From assembly GCA_963804245.1 (NCBI GenBank), contig CAWDPQ010000009.1, positions 62,001-126,000 of the forward strand: DNA of 64,000 nucleotides. The letters are read 5' to 3'. The notes under the pieces are model-generated. The model had not been told where the DNA came from. It searched no databases and saw only the letters and a program-made list of their open reading frames with translations. Shown in pieces: positions 28,053 to 39,071 of the stretch; position 1 is the first letter of the stretch, and every line of letters starts with the position of its first letter. Origin of the DNA: CAWDPQ01 sp963804245. Its GTDB lineage: Bacteria; Acidobacteriota; Vicinamibacteria; Vicinamibacterales; 2-12-FULL-66-21. The position numbers and the translations under genes were made by a program.

Positions 28053-29148
28053 CGAGCGATGCCACGCGCGCCCCGACGGCCAGGCAGGCGGTGAGACCGG
28101 GAGATTCGATGCCCGCCGCCTGCACGAGCGCAGGTTGGCGCGTGTCGCGCCGGATGATGAAATCGGCGAACTGCACCTCCGGCGGGTGCAGCTTCGGACG
28201 CAGCCCGCTCCCGCCGTACGTCAGGTCGGCCAGCGTGACATCGGGCATCAACCGCTGCGCCGGTTCGACGAACGCTTCGAGCGGCAGTCTGTCGCGCTCG
28301 TAGTCGTCCTTCTCGTCGCGAAACCTGGCATTCGGTCCGAGCAGCACTCGACCGCCGGTCGTCTTGGTCAGGTGCACGCCGAGCCCGTGGCCCGAAGGCT
28401 CGGGCAGGGGATAGACCAGACCGTTCAGCCACCCGCTGCGCGAGGCGCGCAGCTCCGCGTACTCACCACGACAGGGGTAGATCCGGAACGTCTCGCCGCC
28501 CAGCATCGCCGACACCTCGTCGGCGTAGAGCCCTGCGGCGTTGACCACGCATCGCGCGGCGATCGTTTCGTGCGCGGTGCGCACCTTCATGCCGGCGGAT
28601 GTTTCCTCGACCCCGGTCAGCGCTGTTGCGCACAAAAGCACCGCATCTCTCGCCGCGGTGAGCCGGCGCAGCGCTCGCACCAGCCCTTCCGCCTCGACCC
28701 GACCGCTGTTCGGAGACCACAGGGCGGCGGCCCCGGCGACATGAGGTTCCCGGCGCCGGATCTCATCGCGGCCGACCAGCTCGAGGCCGGCCACGCCATT
28801 GTTCTCAGCGTGTGCTTTCAACCGCTCGAGCGCCGGAATCTGCTCCTCGCTGCTGGCCACGACCAGCTTGCCGCAGCGGTCGGCCCGGACGGTGTGCTCA
28901 CGACAGAACGCATAGAGCCGTTCCGCTCCCTCGACGCAGAGGAGGGCTTTGAGCGACCCGGGAGGGTAGTACAGGCCGGCATGGATGACGCCGCTATTGT
29001 GAGTGCTTGTTTCCATCCCCGGACGGGGATGGCGTTCGAGAATCGCGACGGAGCGACCGGCGGCAGCGATTTCTGCGGCCGCTGCCAGGCCAGTCACTCC
29101 GCCGCCGATGACGAGGACGTCGAGGACGTCCGACGGTGCTGCGGCCAT
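28033..29148 (-). CDS. lhgO: L-2-hydroxyglutarate oxidase
   Basis: 371 residues. FAD-dependent DAO-family oxidoreductase with the dinucleotide motif VIGGGVTGLAAAAEIA, the family block HNSGVIHAGLYYPPGSLKA, NAAGLYADEVSAMLG and the C-terminal FAD contact GIESPGLTACLAVG. Oxidises L-2-hydroxyglutarate and passes electrons onward. It sits between membrane-protein genes and repeat-capped secreted proteins, with no functional link evident. Confidence 0.9.
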   Translation of the reverse strand: MAAAPSDVLDVLVIGGGVTGLAAAAEIAAAGRSVAILERHPRPGMETSTHNSGVIHAGLYYPPGSLKALLCVEGAERLYAFCREHTVRADRCGKLVVASSEEQIPALERLKAHAENNGVAGLELVGRDEIRRREPHVAGAAALWSPNSGRVEAEGLVRALRRLTAARDAVLLCATALTGVEETSAGMKVRTAHETIAARCVVNAAGLYADEVSAMLGGETFRIYPCRGEYAELRASRSGWLNGLVYPLPEPSGHGLGVHLTKTTGGRVLLGPNARFRDEKDDYERDRLPLEAFVEPAQRLMPDVTLADLTYGGSGLRPKLHPPEVQFADFIIRRDTRQPALVQAAGIESPGLTACLAVGARVASLVSDVLS

Positions 29149-29179
29149 TAAGGCCGCAGCATATCCCAGCCGAAGGTTT

Positions 29180-30281
29180 CTACCGGCCGGAGCCGACGAT
29201 GCGCCAGGACGATGGTGCGGAACCCGGCAAGAGCGGTGGTCCTTGCGCCATCTTGACGCCGTTCAGGATCCACGTTGCGAGCGCGCCGCTGTCGTGCTGC
29301 CATACGAGGTCGGGCCGCCCGTCGCCGTTGAAGTCGGTGACGCATACGACCTTCCACGCCGTATCGGGCACGCCATCCGGATGCGAGCGATGTTCCGCCA
29401 GCCATCACCGAACCGTTCATGCGCCAGGCCGAGAGCTGGCCGGTGGTCTCGTGCCGCCAGAACAGGTCCGTGTGGCCGTCGCGGTCGTAGTCGCCCGTGC
29501 CGATGATCTTCCAGCGGCCATCGCTGATGGTGTCGGGTGTCAGCAGCCGGCCATCGATGACCGACGTCCCGTTCATGATCCAGACGGAAACTTTGCCGAG
29601 CGTGCGGTGCTGCCAGATGAGATCCGGTTTCCCGTCGCGGTTCATGTCCCCAACCGCCTGCACGCGCCAGTTCGTGTCGGGGACGCGATTCGGCGTCAGC
29701 GCCCGGGCATCGAGCAGAGTCTCGCCAATGAGCAGCCAGACCGAAACCCAGCCCTCGGTGCTGTGATGCCAGACCAGATCCGTATAGCCGTCGCCGTTGA
29801 AGTCGCCGCTGCCGACGATCTGCCAGTTCAGATCGGCGACGCCCCGGCCGGGCCGATCCCGGCGCCCGCGGTCTGCAGGTTGCCGTCCATGTGCCAGGAC
29901 GCTACCGCACCTGAGACGGTGTTTCGCCAAAAGAGTCGGGTCCGTGACCCACTGCACTCGTTCGGGATTGTCCGGAATGAGCCTTGTAGACCTCCCCGGA
30001 GTAATCCGCTCTGGAGGCCGTCCTTGTTTACAGCGCGAACGGCGAAGTAGTAGGTCTGAAGTTCTGAGAGCCCGTTGATCGTGTACTGGGTGTTCTTGCC
30101 GACATTGAAAGAATGTTCGTAATTCCGCGAGCCAGTGCCCCAGTAGACGATATATCCCGCGATGTCCGGCTCGGCGTTCGCGTCCCAAGCCAGCGACACG
30201 CTGTTATAGCCCTGTGCATTCGCGGTCGCGGCCAGGCCGAGATGGACCACCAGGAAAAAGAACTGCAGTTGCACGCACCAT
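29180..30281 (-). CDS. Secreted fibronectin-III protein with five FG-GAP-like repeats
   Basis: Start taken as ATG 30281 with GAGG eight bases upstream. A frame change in the signal peptide gives FFFLVVHLGLAATANAQ. One FN3 domain follows (VSLAWDANAEPDIAGYIVYW to YYFAVRAVNKDG). Then come five repeats of about 50 residues (LLWRNTVSG..., DFNGDGYTDLVWHH..., DMNRDGKPDLIWQH..., DYDRDGHTDLFWRH..., DFNGDGRPDLVWQH...), ending SSWRIVGSGR. Frame changes near 29950, 29850 and 29390. An exported protein lacking an enzymatic domain; possibly adhesive or carbohydrate-binding, which is inference. Confidence 0.7.
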
Positions 30282-30494
30282 TGGATGAACCTCGTGGGCA
30301 ACCGCTGAGGCAAGGCTTGTGCCGGGACTCGCAACGGCGTGAAGATTAGGCGATCCCGCGAAAACGGGAGGGAATTCGAGGAAATTCGAGGGGTTGCAGG
30401 CGCCGTTAGCCTTACGGATTCGTCACGTCGCCTACAACCTCGGGAAAAATTTTTACGGTCGTGCTCGGCGTCCCGGTCAGAGTTACCTGACCAA

Positions 30495-32744
30495 TTAGCG
30501 TGGACCCACAATTTTCCAGTTCGTGTCCGCGACCCCCGAAGGATTGAGCGCCGCGCCATAGCGCACTAGCGCACCGTCGAGCATCCAGGCCGCAAGCTTG
30601 CCCGTCGACATGTTCATGCCAGATGAGATCCGGAGCGCCGTCTCGATCGAGATCGCTGACGGCAACGATATGCCAGTTCGTGTCTGGTACAGACTCGTTT
30701 ACTTGCACCGCGTCGAGCACCACCCTGCCGGCCATGAACCACACCGCCACGTCGCCGCGCGTGGCATGGTGCCAGATCAGATCGAGCCGCCGATCGCCGT
30801 TCACGTCCGACGCGCCAACAACTCGCCAGCTTGGATCACTCAGCGACACGAACACTTCGCCGAACCGGTAGTGCCAGCCGTCCATGTACCAGACCGCGAC
30901 GCGTCCGTCGGTATGCTGCCAGAGGATATCCGGCATGCCGTCGCCATCGACATCTCCGGTGGCCACGATCCGCCAACCCCAGATCCGAGATCGGGCTTAA
31001 GGTGAGCAAATCCCCGGCAATCTGACGTTCGCCGTCCATGAACCAGATGGCGACATAGCCTTGATCGTGCTGCCACAGCAGGTCCGTGCGTCCGTCGGCG
31101 TTGAAGTCAGCCGTTCCAACGATTCTCCATCTCGTGTCGGTGACCTGCTTCGGCGACAGCCGAGACGCCTTCGAGCAGGTTGACACCGCTCATCCGCCAC
31201 GCCGACAGCTGACCGTCCGACTCGTTCTGCCAGAGGATGTCGCTGGCGCCGTCGGAATTGAAGTCGACGACGAGGAGCGACGCGCCGTTCTGCGAAACCA
31301 CGAACGACCGGCCGCCAATCGTCAGGTTCGCCGCGCGCGGCGCACTGGACGGATTGCGGGCTGCATGCCAGGTGATGGTCGCCGACCCGGTGCCGCTCGT
31401 CGCCCCGATGACTCCCAGCCACGCTGCGTTGCTCGCGGCCGTCCAGGCGCAATTGGCATTCGTCGTCAAGCGCCACCGTGCCCACGCGGCCGCTCGGTAG
31501 CACGTGCATGCCGTTGTCGTTGAGCGAGTACGGGCAGCTCGGCGCCGGCGGCGGAGCAGCCGGACCCGAGCCGATCACCTGCGCCGCCATGCGCGTGAAG
31601 TCGACGTTCGCGACGACGAGGAACTGTGACTCGGTGTGGACTCGAGGCAATCTGCGGCTGATAGATCTCCTTATGACCGTCGTCCAGAACGGTCACGCGG
31701 AATACACCACTCGGGACGCCGGCGGCACTGACTTCGGTGCCGATCGCCTCGCCGCTCGGTCCCTGTGAGGCCACGAAGTACGAATTGGTGGCGGGGTTGT
31801 ATGACAGGCCGATGCCATCTCCACCCTCGAAGAACGGATTGGCTTCGACGGGAATCTTGTCGCCGAGCGGTGTACCGACCGTCGAGACGCGATGACCCCA
31901 GACGTCACCGCCGCCGGTCGGCGTGATGTACCACGTGGCGATGAAGTACTCGTCGTTCACCGAGTTGTAGACGACTTCGGGGTAGCTGTTCATGCCCATG
32001 TTTGCGTAGATGGGCGTCGCTCGCCAGCACATTTCCGCTCGCCGCGGCGATGCGCGCGCCGGTCGCGACCTGTCCCGAAGTCTCCGCCGTGTAGACGACG
32101 AAAAACTCCTGCTGTCTCGGGTTGTAGGCCACTGTCGGCAATGACTCCCATGCGGCGGTGGTCGCAATGGGAATCGGTGCCCCGATGAGCGTGCCCTCGA
32201 GCGACACGAACTGGCCGCCGACGTCCTGCGACGCTCCGAATACCGCCCACGTCACCAGGAAGCGATCCGCATCCGGCGAGTACGCACACGACGGAGCGGC
32301 TTCGGTGGACTTCCACCCGCTCTCGCTGATGAGAAAGATGTCACTGAGAAACAGCGGGGTGCCGGCGGCGAAGCGCAGCAACCGTCCCTTGATGAAGTTC
32401 GGCTCCTGCATCCACGTGACGAGGAATATGTTCGCTTCTTGCGCGAAGCAGACGCGACTGGTCGTCACGTTCGTGGCCTGCGTGATGACGAAGGCGCCCG
32501 TGAACGGCGTGCCGTCCGGCCGCAGGAACGCGCCGAGCACGCTGCCGTTGTAGCCGCGCGTGGCGAGGTAGACCTGATTGTTCGAGTCGTACTCGACGTC
32601 CGGCCAGCGGCCGAGCGGATACGTCATCGCAATCTGGGTGTCGCCAACGCGTCCCGCTTGGGCGACGGCGAGGGCAGGCGCGATCAGGTGAAGCGCCAGA
32701 ACAGCAGCGGCGGCGGAGAGACAGGCGATTTGGCGTTTGTGCAT
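30495..32744 (-). CDS. Secreted beta-propeller-like protein with BACON-like domain and five FG-GAP-like repeats
   Basis: Signal peptide 1-29 (ALAVAQA). The N-terminal ~330 residues contain repeats of the type VEYDSNNQVYLATRGY, CAYSPDADRFLVTWAV, VAYNPRQQEFFVVYT and VVYNSVNDEYFIATWY, suggesting a propeller. A BACON/Ig-like domain follows (CAWTAASNAAWLGVIG). The C-terminus has five DxNxDGxxDLLWQH-type repeats and ends NWKIVGPR-stop at 30495, nearly the same end as the metalloprotease gene. Frame changes near 32025, 31640, 31480, 31170, 30975 and 30605. Promoter candidate at 32853-32881. Probably extracellular; ligand unknown. Confidence 0.72.
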
Positions 32745-32852
32745 ACGGGTATCGATTGCGATTACGCGCTTGCCGGAGTTATCGGTTTTTCGCGAAGTGA
32801 ACTTGAGCGACGCCGAGATCGTCGGGCTCCCCGGAACTGCTGGTTGCGCATG

Positions 32853-32881
32853 AGTTTAGATGAAAGGCTCGGCTCGGTCAA
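32853..32881 (-). promoter_or_regulatory. Sigma70-type promoter for the beta-propeller protein
   Basis: Minus strand TTGACC (32881-32876), 17-base spacer, TAAACT (32858-32853). The predicted transcript starts near 32846, about 100 bases before the ATG at 32744. The remainder of this 248-base divergent gap shows nothing clear for gmd. Confidence 0.45.
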
Positions 32882-32992
32882 TGCGACTGGCGCCTGCAAA
32901 ATTGCAATCGCGCGCCCGATGAGTTGGGAACGGGCGACCGAGGATGTGGGCGGTTGCGGCCGGCCCGCCGCCGGATTAAGGTATTGACCTCA

Positions 32993-33980
32993 ATGACCAA
33001 ACGCGCACTCATCACGGGAATTACAGGACAGGACGGGTCGTATCTCGCCGAGCTGCTGCTCGCCGAAGGGGTACGAGGTCTACGGCGTCGTGCGCAGGGC
33101 AAGCGCGCCAAACCTGTGGCGTCTCGAGGGGATCCTCGATCGCATCGATCTCCGGCCCGCCGATCTTCTGGACCAACTGTCGCTCATTCACGTGCTGCGC
33201 GACGTGCGCCCGCACGAAGTCTACAACCTGGCGGCGATGTCGTTCGTGCCCGCGTCGTGGGATCAACCGATGTTGACCGGGGAATACAACGCGCAAGGCG
33301 TCACGCGAGTGCTCGAGGCGGTTCGGCACGTCGATTCGGGCATCCGGCTGTATCAGGCGTCATCCAGCGAGATGTTTGGAAAGGTCCGCGAAGTGCCACA
33401 GACTGAGCTCACGCCTTTTTACCCACGCAGTCCGTACGGCGTCTCGAAGGTGTTCGCGCATTACATCACGGTGAACTATCGCGAGTCCTATAACCTGTTT
33501 GCCGTCTCGGGCATCCTCTTCAATCACGAGTCGCCAAGACGCGGTCTCGAGTTCGTCACGCGGAAGGTCACGGACGGGGTTGCGCGGATCAAGCTCGGCT
33601 TGGCGCGAGATCTTCGGCTCGGCAACCTCGACGCGCAACGCGACTGGGGATTTGCGGGCGACTACGTGCGCGCGATGTGGATGATGTTGCAGCAGGACGA
33701 GCCGGACGATTATGTTATCGCCACTGGCGTCAGCCACTCGGTGCGGGAATTGGTGGAGATCGCGTTCGGTCACGTGAATCTGCGCTGGCAGGATTACGTG
33801 AAGACAGACCCCGCCCTGCTGCGGCCGGCGGAAGTGGACCACCTCATCGGCGACCCGAGCAAAGCGCGGCGAGTACTGAAGTGGGCGCCGACGGTGGATT
33901 TCGACGGCCTCGTCCGCATGATGGTCGATGCGGATCTGGCCCGTTTCTCCACGAAGGAGCCCGGCGTTCCGGTCCGATAA
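32993..33980 (+). CDS. gmd: GDP-mannose 4,6-dehydratase
   Basis: About 328 residues. Converts GDP-mannose to GDP-4-keto-6-deoxymannose. Motifs: ALITGITGQDGSYLAELLL, YNLAAMSFVPASWDQP, SSSEMFGKVREVPQTE, catalytic YGVSK, FNHESPRRGLEFVTRK, GNLDAQRDWGFAGDYV. One extra G in the GGGG run near 33068 breaks the frame after residue 26. Opens the polysaccharide locus. No intact GDP-sugar reductase is near; an epimerase remnant lies at 63165-63601. Confidence 0.92.
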
Positions 33981-34225
33981 CACCTCGCGTTCTCCTTGAC
34001 TCACGTAACAAACGCGCCAGATAATCCGTGGCGTCCGATATTTGAGCGCTCGACGCAGGATCCTTCCTCCTAGCTCAGCGGTCCGCCCACTTATGCCTGT
34101 AAGTGACGGGCACGAAGTGTGTTCGACATCTCGCGGATCGTTCCTGCCCACACGTCCCGGCTCCCAGGCCGGTCATGCGGCGCGTCTCCCGGCGGCGCTG
34201 ACGACGAGACGCGTCTACCAACCAC

Positions 34226-36101
34226 ATGCGTAACCGATACCTTCTCGCGATCGACATTCCGCTCGTCGCCTTCGCGGCTTTCTCGGCGTTCGGGCTGCGC
34301 TTCGATTTGCTCTTCCTGCAGAACCCGGCATATGCCGCGTTGTTCTACTGGTTCCTTGCCGTAGCGGTCACCACCAAGCCGGCGGTGTTCCTCGCGTTCG
34401 GGCTCTACTCGCGCTACTGGCGGTACGCCAGCATCGGTGATCTCCTCGCGATCGTTCTGTCGGTGTCTGCGGCGACGGCGTTGCTCGCCGTGCTGCTGGT
34501 CGCTGCCACGCTGCTGCAGGTCATCACAGGTTTCTCGCGGTCTGTACTTGCTCATCGACTGGCTGGTGACGCTGGCACTCATCGGCGGCACGCGTCTGTC
34601 GGTCAGGGTGGTGGGTGAAGCCTGGCGTCGCGGCGGGCTGCGTCGCGGCGACCACGGCGTCACGCGCCGCGCCCTCATCGTCGGCGCCGGCGCCGCGGGG
34701 ACCATGGTCGCCCGCGAGATGTATCAGAACCCCCAGCTGGGCCTGTCGCCGGCCGGCTTCCTGGACGACGATTCCGCGAAGCGAGGCAAGCGGATCATGG
34801 GCGTACCGGTGCTGGGACCGACCGACGCGATCACTCGCGTGGTTGCCGATCGCGGCATCGATGAGGTCGTGATTGCGATGCCGACGGCGGCGGGCACGGT
34901 GCTGAGGCAGATCGCCGACACCTGTCGCGAAGCTGGCATTAGTTCGCGCACGATTCCCGGCGTGTTCGAGCTGCTCGATGGGATCGTCAGCGTCAACCGC
35001 CTGCGACAGATCGACATCGCCGACCTGCTGCGGCGGGCGCAGGTCACCTCGACGCACGACGCCAGCCAGTATCTGACCGGCCGCACCGTTCTCGTGACGG
35101 GTGCGGGCGGGTCGATCGGCTACGAGCTGTGCCGGCAGATAGGCCACGCCAACCCGCGCCGTCTCGTCCTGCTCGGTCACGGCGAGAACAGCATCTTCGA
35201 CGCGGAAGTGCAGCTGCGCGAGATGTTCCCCCGTGTGGCGGTCCGATCCGTGATTGCCGACATCCGCGAGCGGCGGCGGGTCGAATCGGTGTTCGACAAG
35301 TTCCGTCCCTCGATCGTGTTCCATGCGGCCGCGCACAAGCACGTGCCGCTGATGGAGGCGAACCCCGAGGAAGCGGTCAGCAACAACGTCTTCGGCACCG
35401 CGAACATCGTTCGCGGCGCGCTGGCCTGTGGCACGGAGCGGCTCGTGGTCATCTCGACCGACAAAGCCGTGGCGCCCAGCAGTCTCATGGGGGCGTCGAA
35501 GCGGGTGGCCGAGATCATCGTCCGGGATGCGGCGCGCCGTTCGGGCCGGGCTTTCCTGGCGGTGCGGTTTGGAAACGTCCTGGGTAGCCGGGGAAGCGTT
35601 GTGCCGCACTTCAAGCGTCAGATCGAAGCGGGCGGACCGATCACCATCACGCATCCGGAGATGACCCGCTTCTTCATGACCATTCCCGAAGCAGTTCACC
35701 TGACGCTTCAGGCGGGTGGACTGGGGTCGGGCGGCGAACTGTTCGTCCTGAACATGGGCAAGCCGGTGCGCATTCTGGACCTCGCTCAGGATCTCATCAA
35801 GCTGTCAGGATATGAGCCGGGCGAGATTCCGATCACTTACACGGGGATTCGGCCGGGCGAAAAGCTGCACGAGGCGCTGTGGGAGCGCGATGCCGTGTTG
35901 CATGCAACATCGCACCCCGACATTCTGCGCGTCGAGGAGGCGGAGCATCCGACTGATGTGCCGCGAGTCCTGATCAGCCTCGAAGAAGCGGTCAAAGCCG
36001 GCAGCCGTCTCGCCGTGCAGGCGGCGCTGGCGCAATGGCTGGAGACGTTCGTTCCCACCCCGGAAGCGGAGAATTCGTGGAGCGAGGTCGAAGACTGGTG
36101 A
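34226..36101 (+). CDS. CapD/WbpM/PglF-type nucleotide-sugar 4,6-dehydratase
   Basis: About 625 residues. N-terminal membrane domain of four helices, then a nucleotide-binding domain (RALIVGAGAAGTMVAREM), then the catalytic extended SDR domain (VLVTGAGGSIGYELCRQI, FHAAAHKHVPLMEANPEEAV, VISTDKAVAPSSLMGASKR). The usual catalytic YxxxK Tyr is Met here (MGASK), as is typical of this long family. Acts on UDP-GlcNAc-type substrates, feeding diamino sugar synthesis. One frame change near 34540 within the last membrane helix. Overlaps the next gene by GTGA. Confidence 0.88.
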
Positions 36102-36867
36102 AGGTTGTCGTCCTCGCCGGCGGGATGGGGACGCGGCTGGCCGAAGAGACCGAGGTTCGTCCGAAGCCGATGATCGAAATCGGCGGCCGTCCAATTCTGT
36201 GGCATATCCTGAAGCACTACGCGCACTTCGGTTTTCGCGAGTTCCTGATCGCGCTCGGATATCGCAGTGAGTCCGTCAAGCGTTTCTTCTGCGACTACCA
36301 CGAATTGAACGGCGACTTGACCGTGGCGCTGGGCTCGGGCCATGTCGAGCGTCATGTCAAAGCTGCTGACGACTGGATCGTGCATTTGAAGGACACGGGT
36401 CTCGAGACATCGACAGGTGGTCGCGTCAAGCGTCTGCAGCCGATGTTGAGCGGCGGCACGTTCATGCTCACCTATGGCGACGGCGTGGCGGACGTCGATC
36501 TGCGCGAGCTCCTGGCGTTTCACCGTCGCCAGGGCCGCATTGCCACTGTCACGGCGGTGAGGCCGCCGGCCCGATTCGGCGGACTGGTGTTCGACGGCGA
36601 TCTCGTCGTCGAATTCACCGAGAAGCCGCAGATCGGCGAAGGCTGGATCAACGGCGGCTTCATGGTCCTCGAACCCGCGATCTTCGATACCTCGACGGCG
36701 ATCGAACGAGCCTCGAAATCGACGCGCTCGAACGCCTGGCATCGGAGCGTCAGCTTGCCGCGTTCCGCCATGAGCGATTCTGGCAATGTATGGACACGCT
36801 GCGAGACAAGCGCCTGCTCGAGACGCTATGGCAGCAGGGTCGAGCGCCGTGGAACGTGTGGACATGA
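36098..36867 (+). CDS. rfbF: Glucose-1-phosphate cytidylyltransferase
   Basis: About 256 residues. Makes CDP-glucose from CTP and glucose-1-phosphate. Motifs: VVVLAGGMGTRLAEETEVRP, IGGRPILWHILKHY, GTFMLTYGDGVADVDL, INGGFMVLEPAIFDY and the end GRAPWNVWT. A missing base near 36690 shifts the frame; corrected, the protein ends at 36867, overlapping the dehydratase by ATGA. First dedicated step of the CDP-deoxysugar cassette. Confidence 0.92.
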
Positions 36868-37844
36868 CGACGGGATTCTGGCGAGATCGTCCGACCTTCG
36901 TCACCGGTGCGACTGGATTGGTCGGAGGCTGGCTCGTGAAACGTCTGGTCGCGGCTGGCGCCGAGGTGGTGTGTCTCGTCCGCGACTGGGTCCCGCAGAG
37001 CGTGCTCGTCTGTGACCGTCTCTGGGATCGCGTCCGCGTTGTTCGCGGCGACGTCACGGATCAGCCGCTGCTCGAACGTGCGCTCGGCGAGTACGAGATC
37101 GATACCGTCATTCATCTGGCTGCGCAGACCATTGTCGGGATCGCGAATCGCAATCCGGTATCGACACTGGAGTCGAACATCGCCGGCACCTGGAGAATGC
37201 TCGAGGCCTGTCGCCGAAGTCCGGCCGTTCGCCAGATTGTGCTGGCCTCGTCCGACAAGGCGTATGGCGACCAACCGGAGCTCCCCTACGATGAATCGAC
37301 GGCGCTGCAGGGTGAGCATCCCTACGACGTCAGCAAGTCGTGCGCGGATCTGATCGGGCGCATGTATGCGGTCACCTACGACCTGCCGGTGACGATTACC
37401 CGTTGCGGCAATTTTTTCGGCGGCGGCGATCTCAATTGGAACCGAATCGTGCCGGGCACCATCCGGTCGATCGTCAGGGGCGAGAGGCCGGTCATCCGGT
37501 CCGACGGAAAATACCTCCGCGACTATTTCTATGTCGAGGACGGCGCCGCGGCCTACATGCTGCTGGCCGAACGCCTGAATGCCGACCGGACGCTGGCGGG
37601 TGAGGCGTTCAACTTTTCGAATGAAGAGCCGCTGACCGTCGCCGAGCTCGTCGAGCGGGTGCGCACGGTGATGGGCAGTTCACTCGAGCCCGAGATTCGC
37701 AACGAGGCGCGTCACGAGATTCTGGCGCAATCGCTCAGCGCCGAGAAAGCACGTCGCACATTGGGATGGCGTCCGCTGTTTACGCTGGACGAGGGCTTGA
37801 CGCGCACGGTCGAGTGGTATCGCTCGTACCTTCAGGCGCCGTGA
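36864..37844 (+). CDS. rfbG: CDP-glucose 4,6-dehydratase
   Basis: 326 residues. Converts CDP-glucose to CDP-4-keto-6-deoxyglucose. Motifs: TFVTGATGLVGGWLVKRL, HLAAQTIVGIANRNPVST, ASSDKAYGDQ, catalytic YDVSK, GNFFGGGDLNWNRIVPGTI. Starts in the overlap with rfbF and ends in an overlap with the methyltransferase, so the five genes 36098-40513 form one translationally coupled operon. Confidence 0.93.
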   Translation: MTTGFWRDRPTFVTGATGLVGGWLVKRLVAAGAEVVCLVRDWVPQSVLVCDRLWDRVRVVRGDVTDQPLLERALGEYEIDTVIHLAAQTIVGIANRNPVSTLESNIAGTWRMLEACRRSPAVRQIVLASSDKAYGDQPELPYDESTALQGEHPYDVSKSCADLIGRMYAVTYDLPVTITRCGNFFGGGDLNWNRIVPGTIRSIVRGERPVIRSDGKYLRDYFYVEDGAAAYMLLAERLNADRTLAGEAFNFSNEEPLTVAELVERVRTVMGSSLEPEIRNEARHEILAQSLSAEKARRTLGWRPLFTLDEGLTRTVEWYRSYLQAP

Positions 37845-39067
37845 CCGAGTTTCGCTGCCGTTCCTGCGGCCATGCGCCGGTCACGCCGGTGCTGTCGCTC
37901 GGACGCACTCCACTGGCGAACGCGCTGCTCACCGAATCACAGCTCGCCGAGCCGGAGCGCACCTTCCCGCTCGATCTCGTGTTTTGCGAGCGCTGTGCGC
38001 TCGTGCAGATCACCGAAACCGTGGCCCCGGAAATCCTCTTTCGCGATTACGTGTATTTCTCCTCGTACTCGGATTCGGCGGTCGCGAGCGCCGCTGCGCT
38101 CGCTGAACGCTTGACCCGCGATCGCCGGCTCGGCCCCGCCAGCCTGGTGATGGAGGCCGCCAGCAACGACGGCTATCTCCTGCAGGCGTACGTGCAGCGC
38201 GGTGTGGCGGTCCTCGGCATCGAGCCGGCCACCAACATTGCCGCCGTGGCCCAGGCGCGCGGCGTGCCGACGCTCAACGAATTCTTCGGCCCCGGCCTGG
38301 CCGCGGCGCTCGTTTCGCAGGGACAGAAGGCCGACGTCATACACGCCAACAACGTGCTCGCGCACGTGCCGGACCTCAATGGCTTCATCAGCGCGCTCGG
38401 TCAGGTGATGAAGGCCGATGGCATCGCCGTCATCGAAGTGCCCTCGCTGCGAACGCTCGTCGACCACCTGGAGTTCGACACCATCTACCACGAGCACCTG
38501 TGTTACTTCTCGCTGTCCAGTCTCGTGAAGCTGTTCGCGCGCCACGGTCTCGAAGTCGTCGACGTGGAAAAGCTCGCGATCCACGGCGGGTCTCTCCGCG
38601 TGTTTGCCGCGCAGGGGGGCCGGACCGATCCGTCGCCGGCCGTCGCTCAGGTGCTGAAGGAGGAGGAGGAGGCCCGGCTGACGCGGGCGTCGACGTTCGC
38701 CGACTTCGGCTCGCGGGTGGCCTCTCTCCAGACATCGTTGCGAACGCTTCTGCAACAACTGAAGGCTCGCGGTCACAGTCTGGCCGCCTACGGCGCGTCG
38801 GCGAAGGGCAGCACGCTTCTCAACTGCATAGGCATCGGCCGGGAAACGCTCGATTTCGTCGTCGACCGAAGTCCCGTGAAACAGGGACGCTTCACCCCGG
38901 GCACGCATCTTCCGATCTGTGCACCGGAATTGCTCCTCGAGCGCATTCCCGCCTACGTGCTCCTGCTGACCTGGAACTTCGCCGAGGAAATCCTGGGCCA
39001 GCAGGCGGAGTATCGCCGTCGTGGCGGCAAGTTCATCATTCCGGTACCCGAGCCCGTGATCGTCTGA
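37841..39067 (+). CDS. Sugar C-methyltransferase (TylC3/NovU type)
   Basis: 408 residues. SAM-dependent methyltransferase with the family's N-terminal zinc-binding domain (FRCRSCGH and VFCERCAL), a Rossmann core (VMEAASNDGYLLQAY, HANNVLAHVPDL) and the C-terminal C-methyltransferase domain (YGASAKGSTLLNCIG, GKFIIPVPEP). Characterised relatives methylate C3 of 4-keto-6-deoxy nucleotide sugars. Placed directly after rfbG, it probably acts on CDP-4-keto-6-deoxyglucose. GTG start overlaps the rfbG stop. Confidence 0.88.
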   Translation: MTEFRCRSCGHAPVTPVLSLGRTPLANALLTESQLAEPERTFPLDLVFCERCALVQITETVAPEILFRDYVYFSSYSDSAVASAAALAERLTRDRRLGPASLVMEAASNDGYLLQAYVQRGVAVLGIEPATNIAAVAQARGVPTLNEFFGPGLAAALVSQGQKADVIHANNVLAHVPDLNGFISALGQVMKADGIAVIEVPSLRTLVDHLEFDTIYHEHLCYFSLSSLVKLFARHGLEVVDVEKLAIHGGSLRVFAAQGGRTDPSPAVAQVLKEEEEARLTRASTFADFGSRVASLQTSLRTLLQQLKARGHSLAAYGASAKGSTLLNCIGIGRETLDFVVDRSPVKQGRFTPGTHLPICAPELLLERIPAYVLLLTWNFAEEILGQQAEYRRRGGKFIIPVPEPVIV

Positions 39068-39071
39068 TTTC

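Noticed and set aside
34524..37057. Two minus-strand open frames of about 390-406 codons
   Set aside because: Antisense shadows of the CapD-type dehydratase and rfbF/rfbG; no family features.
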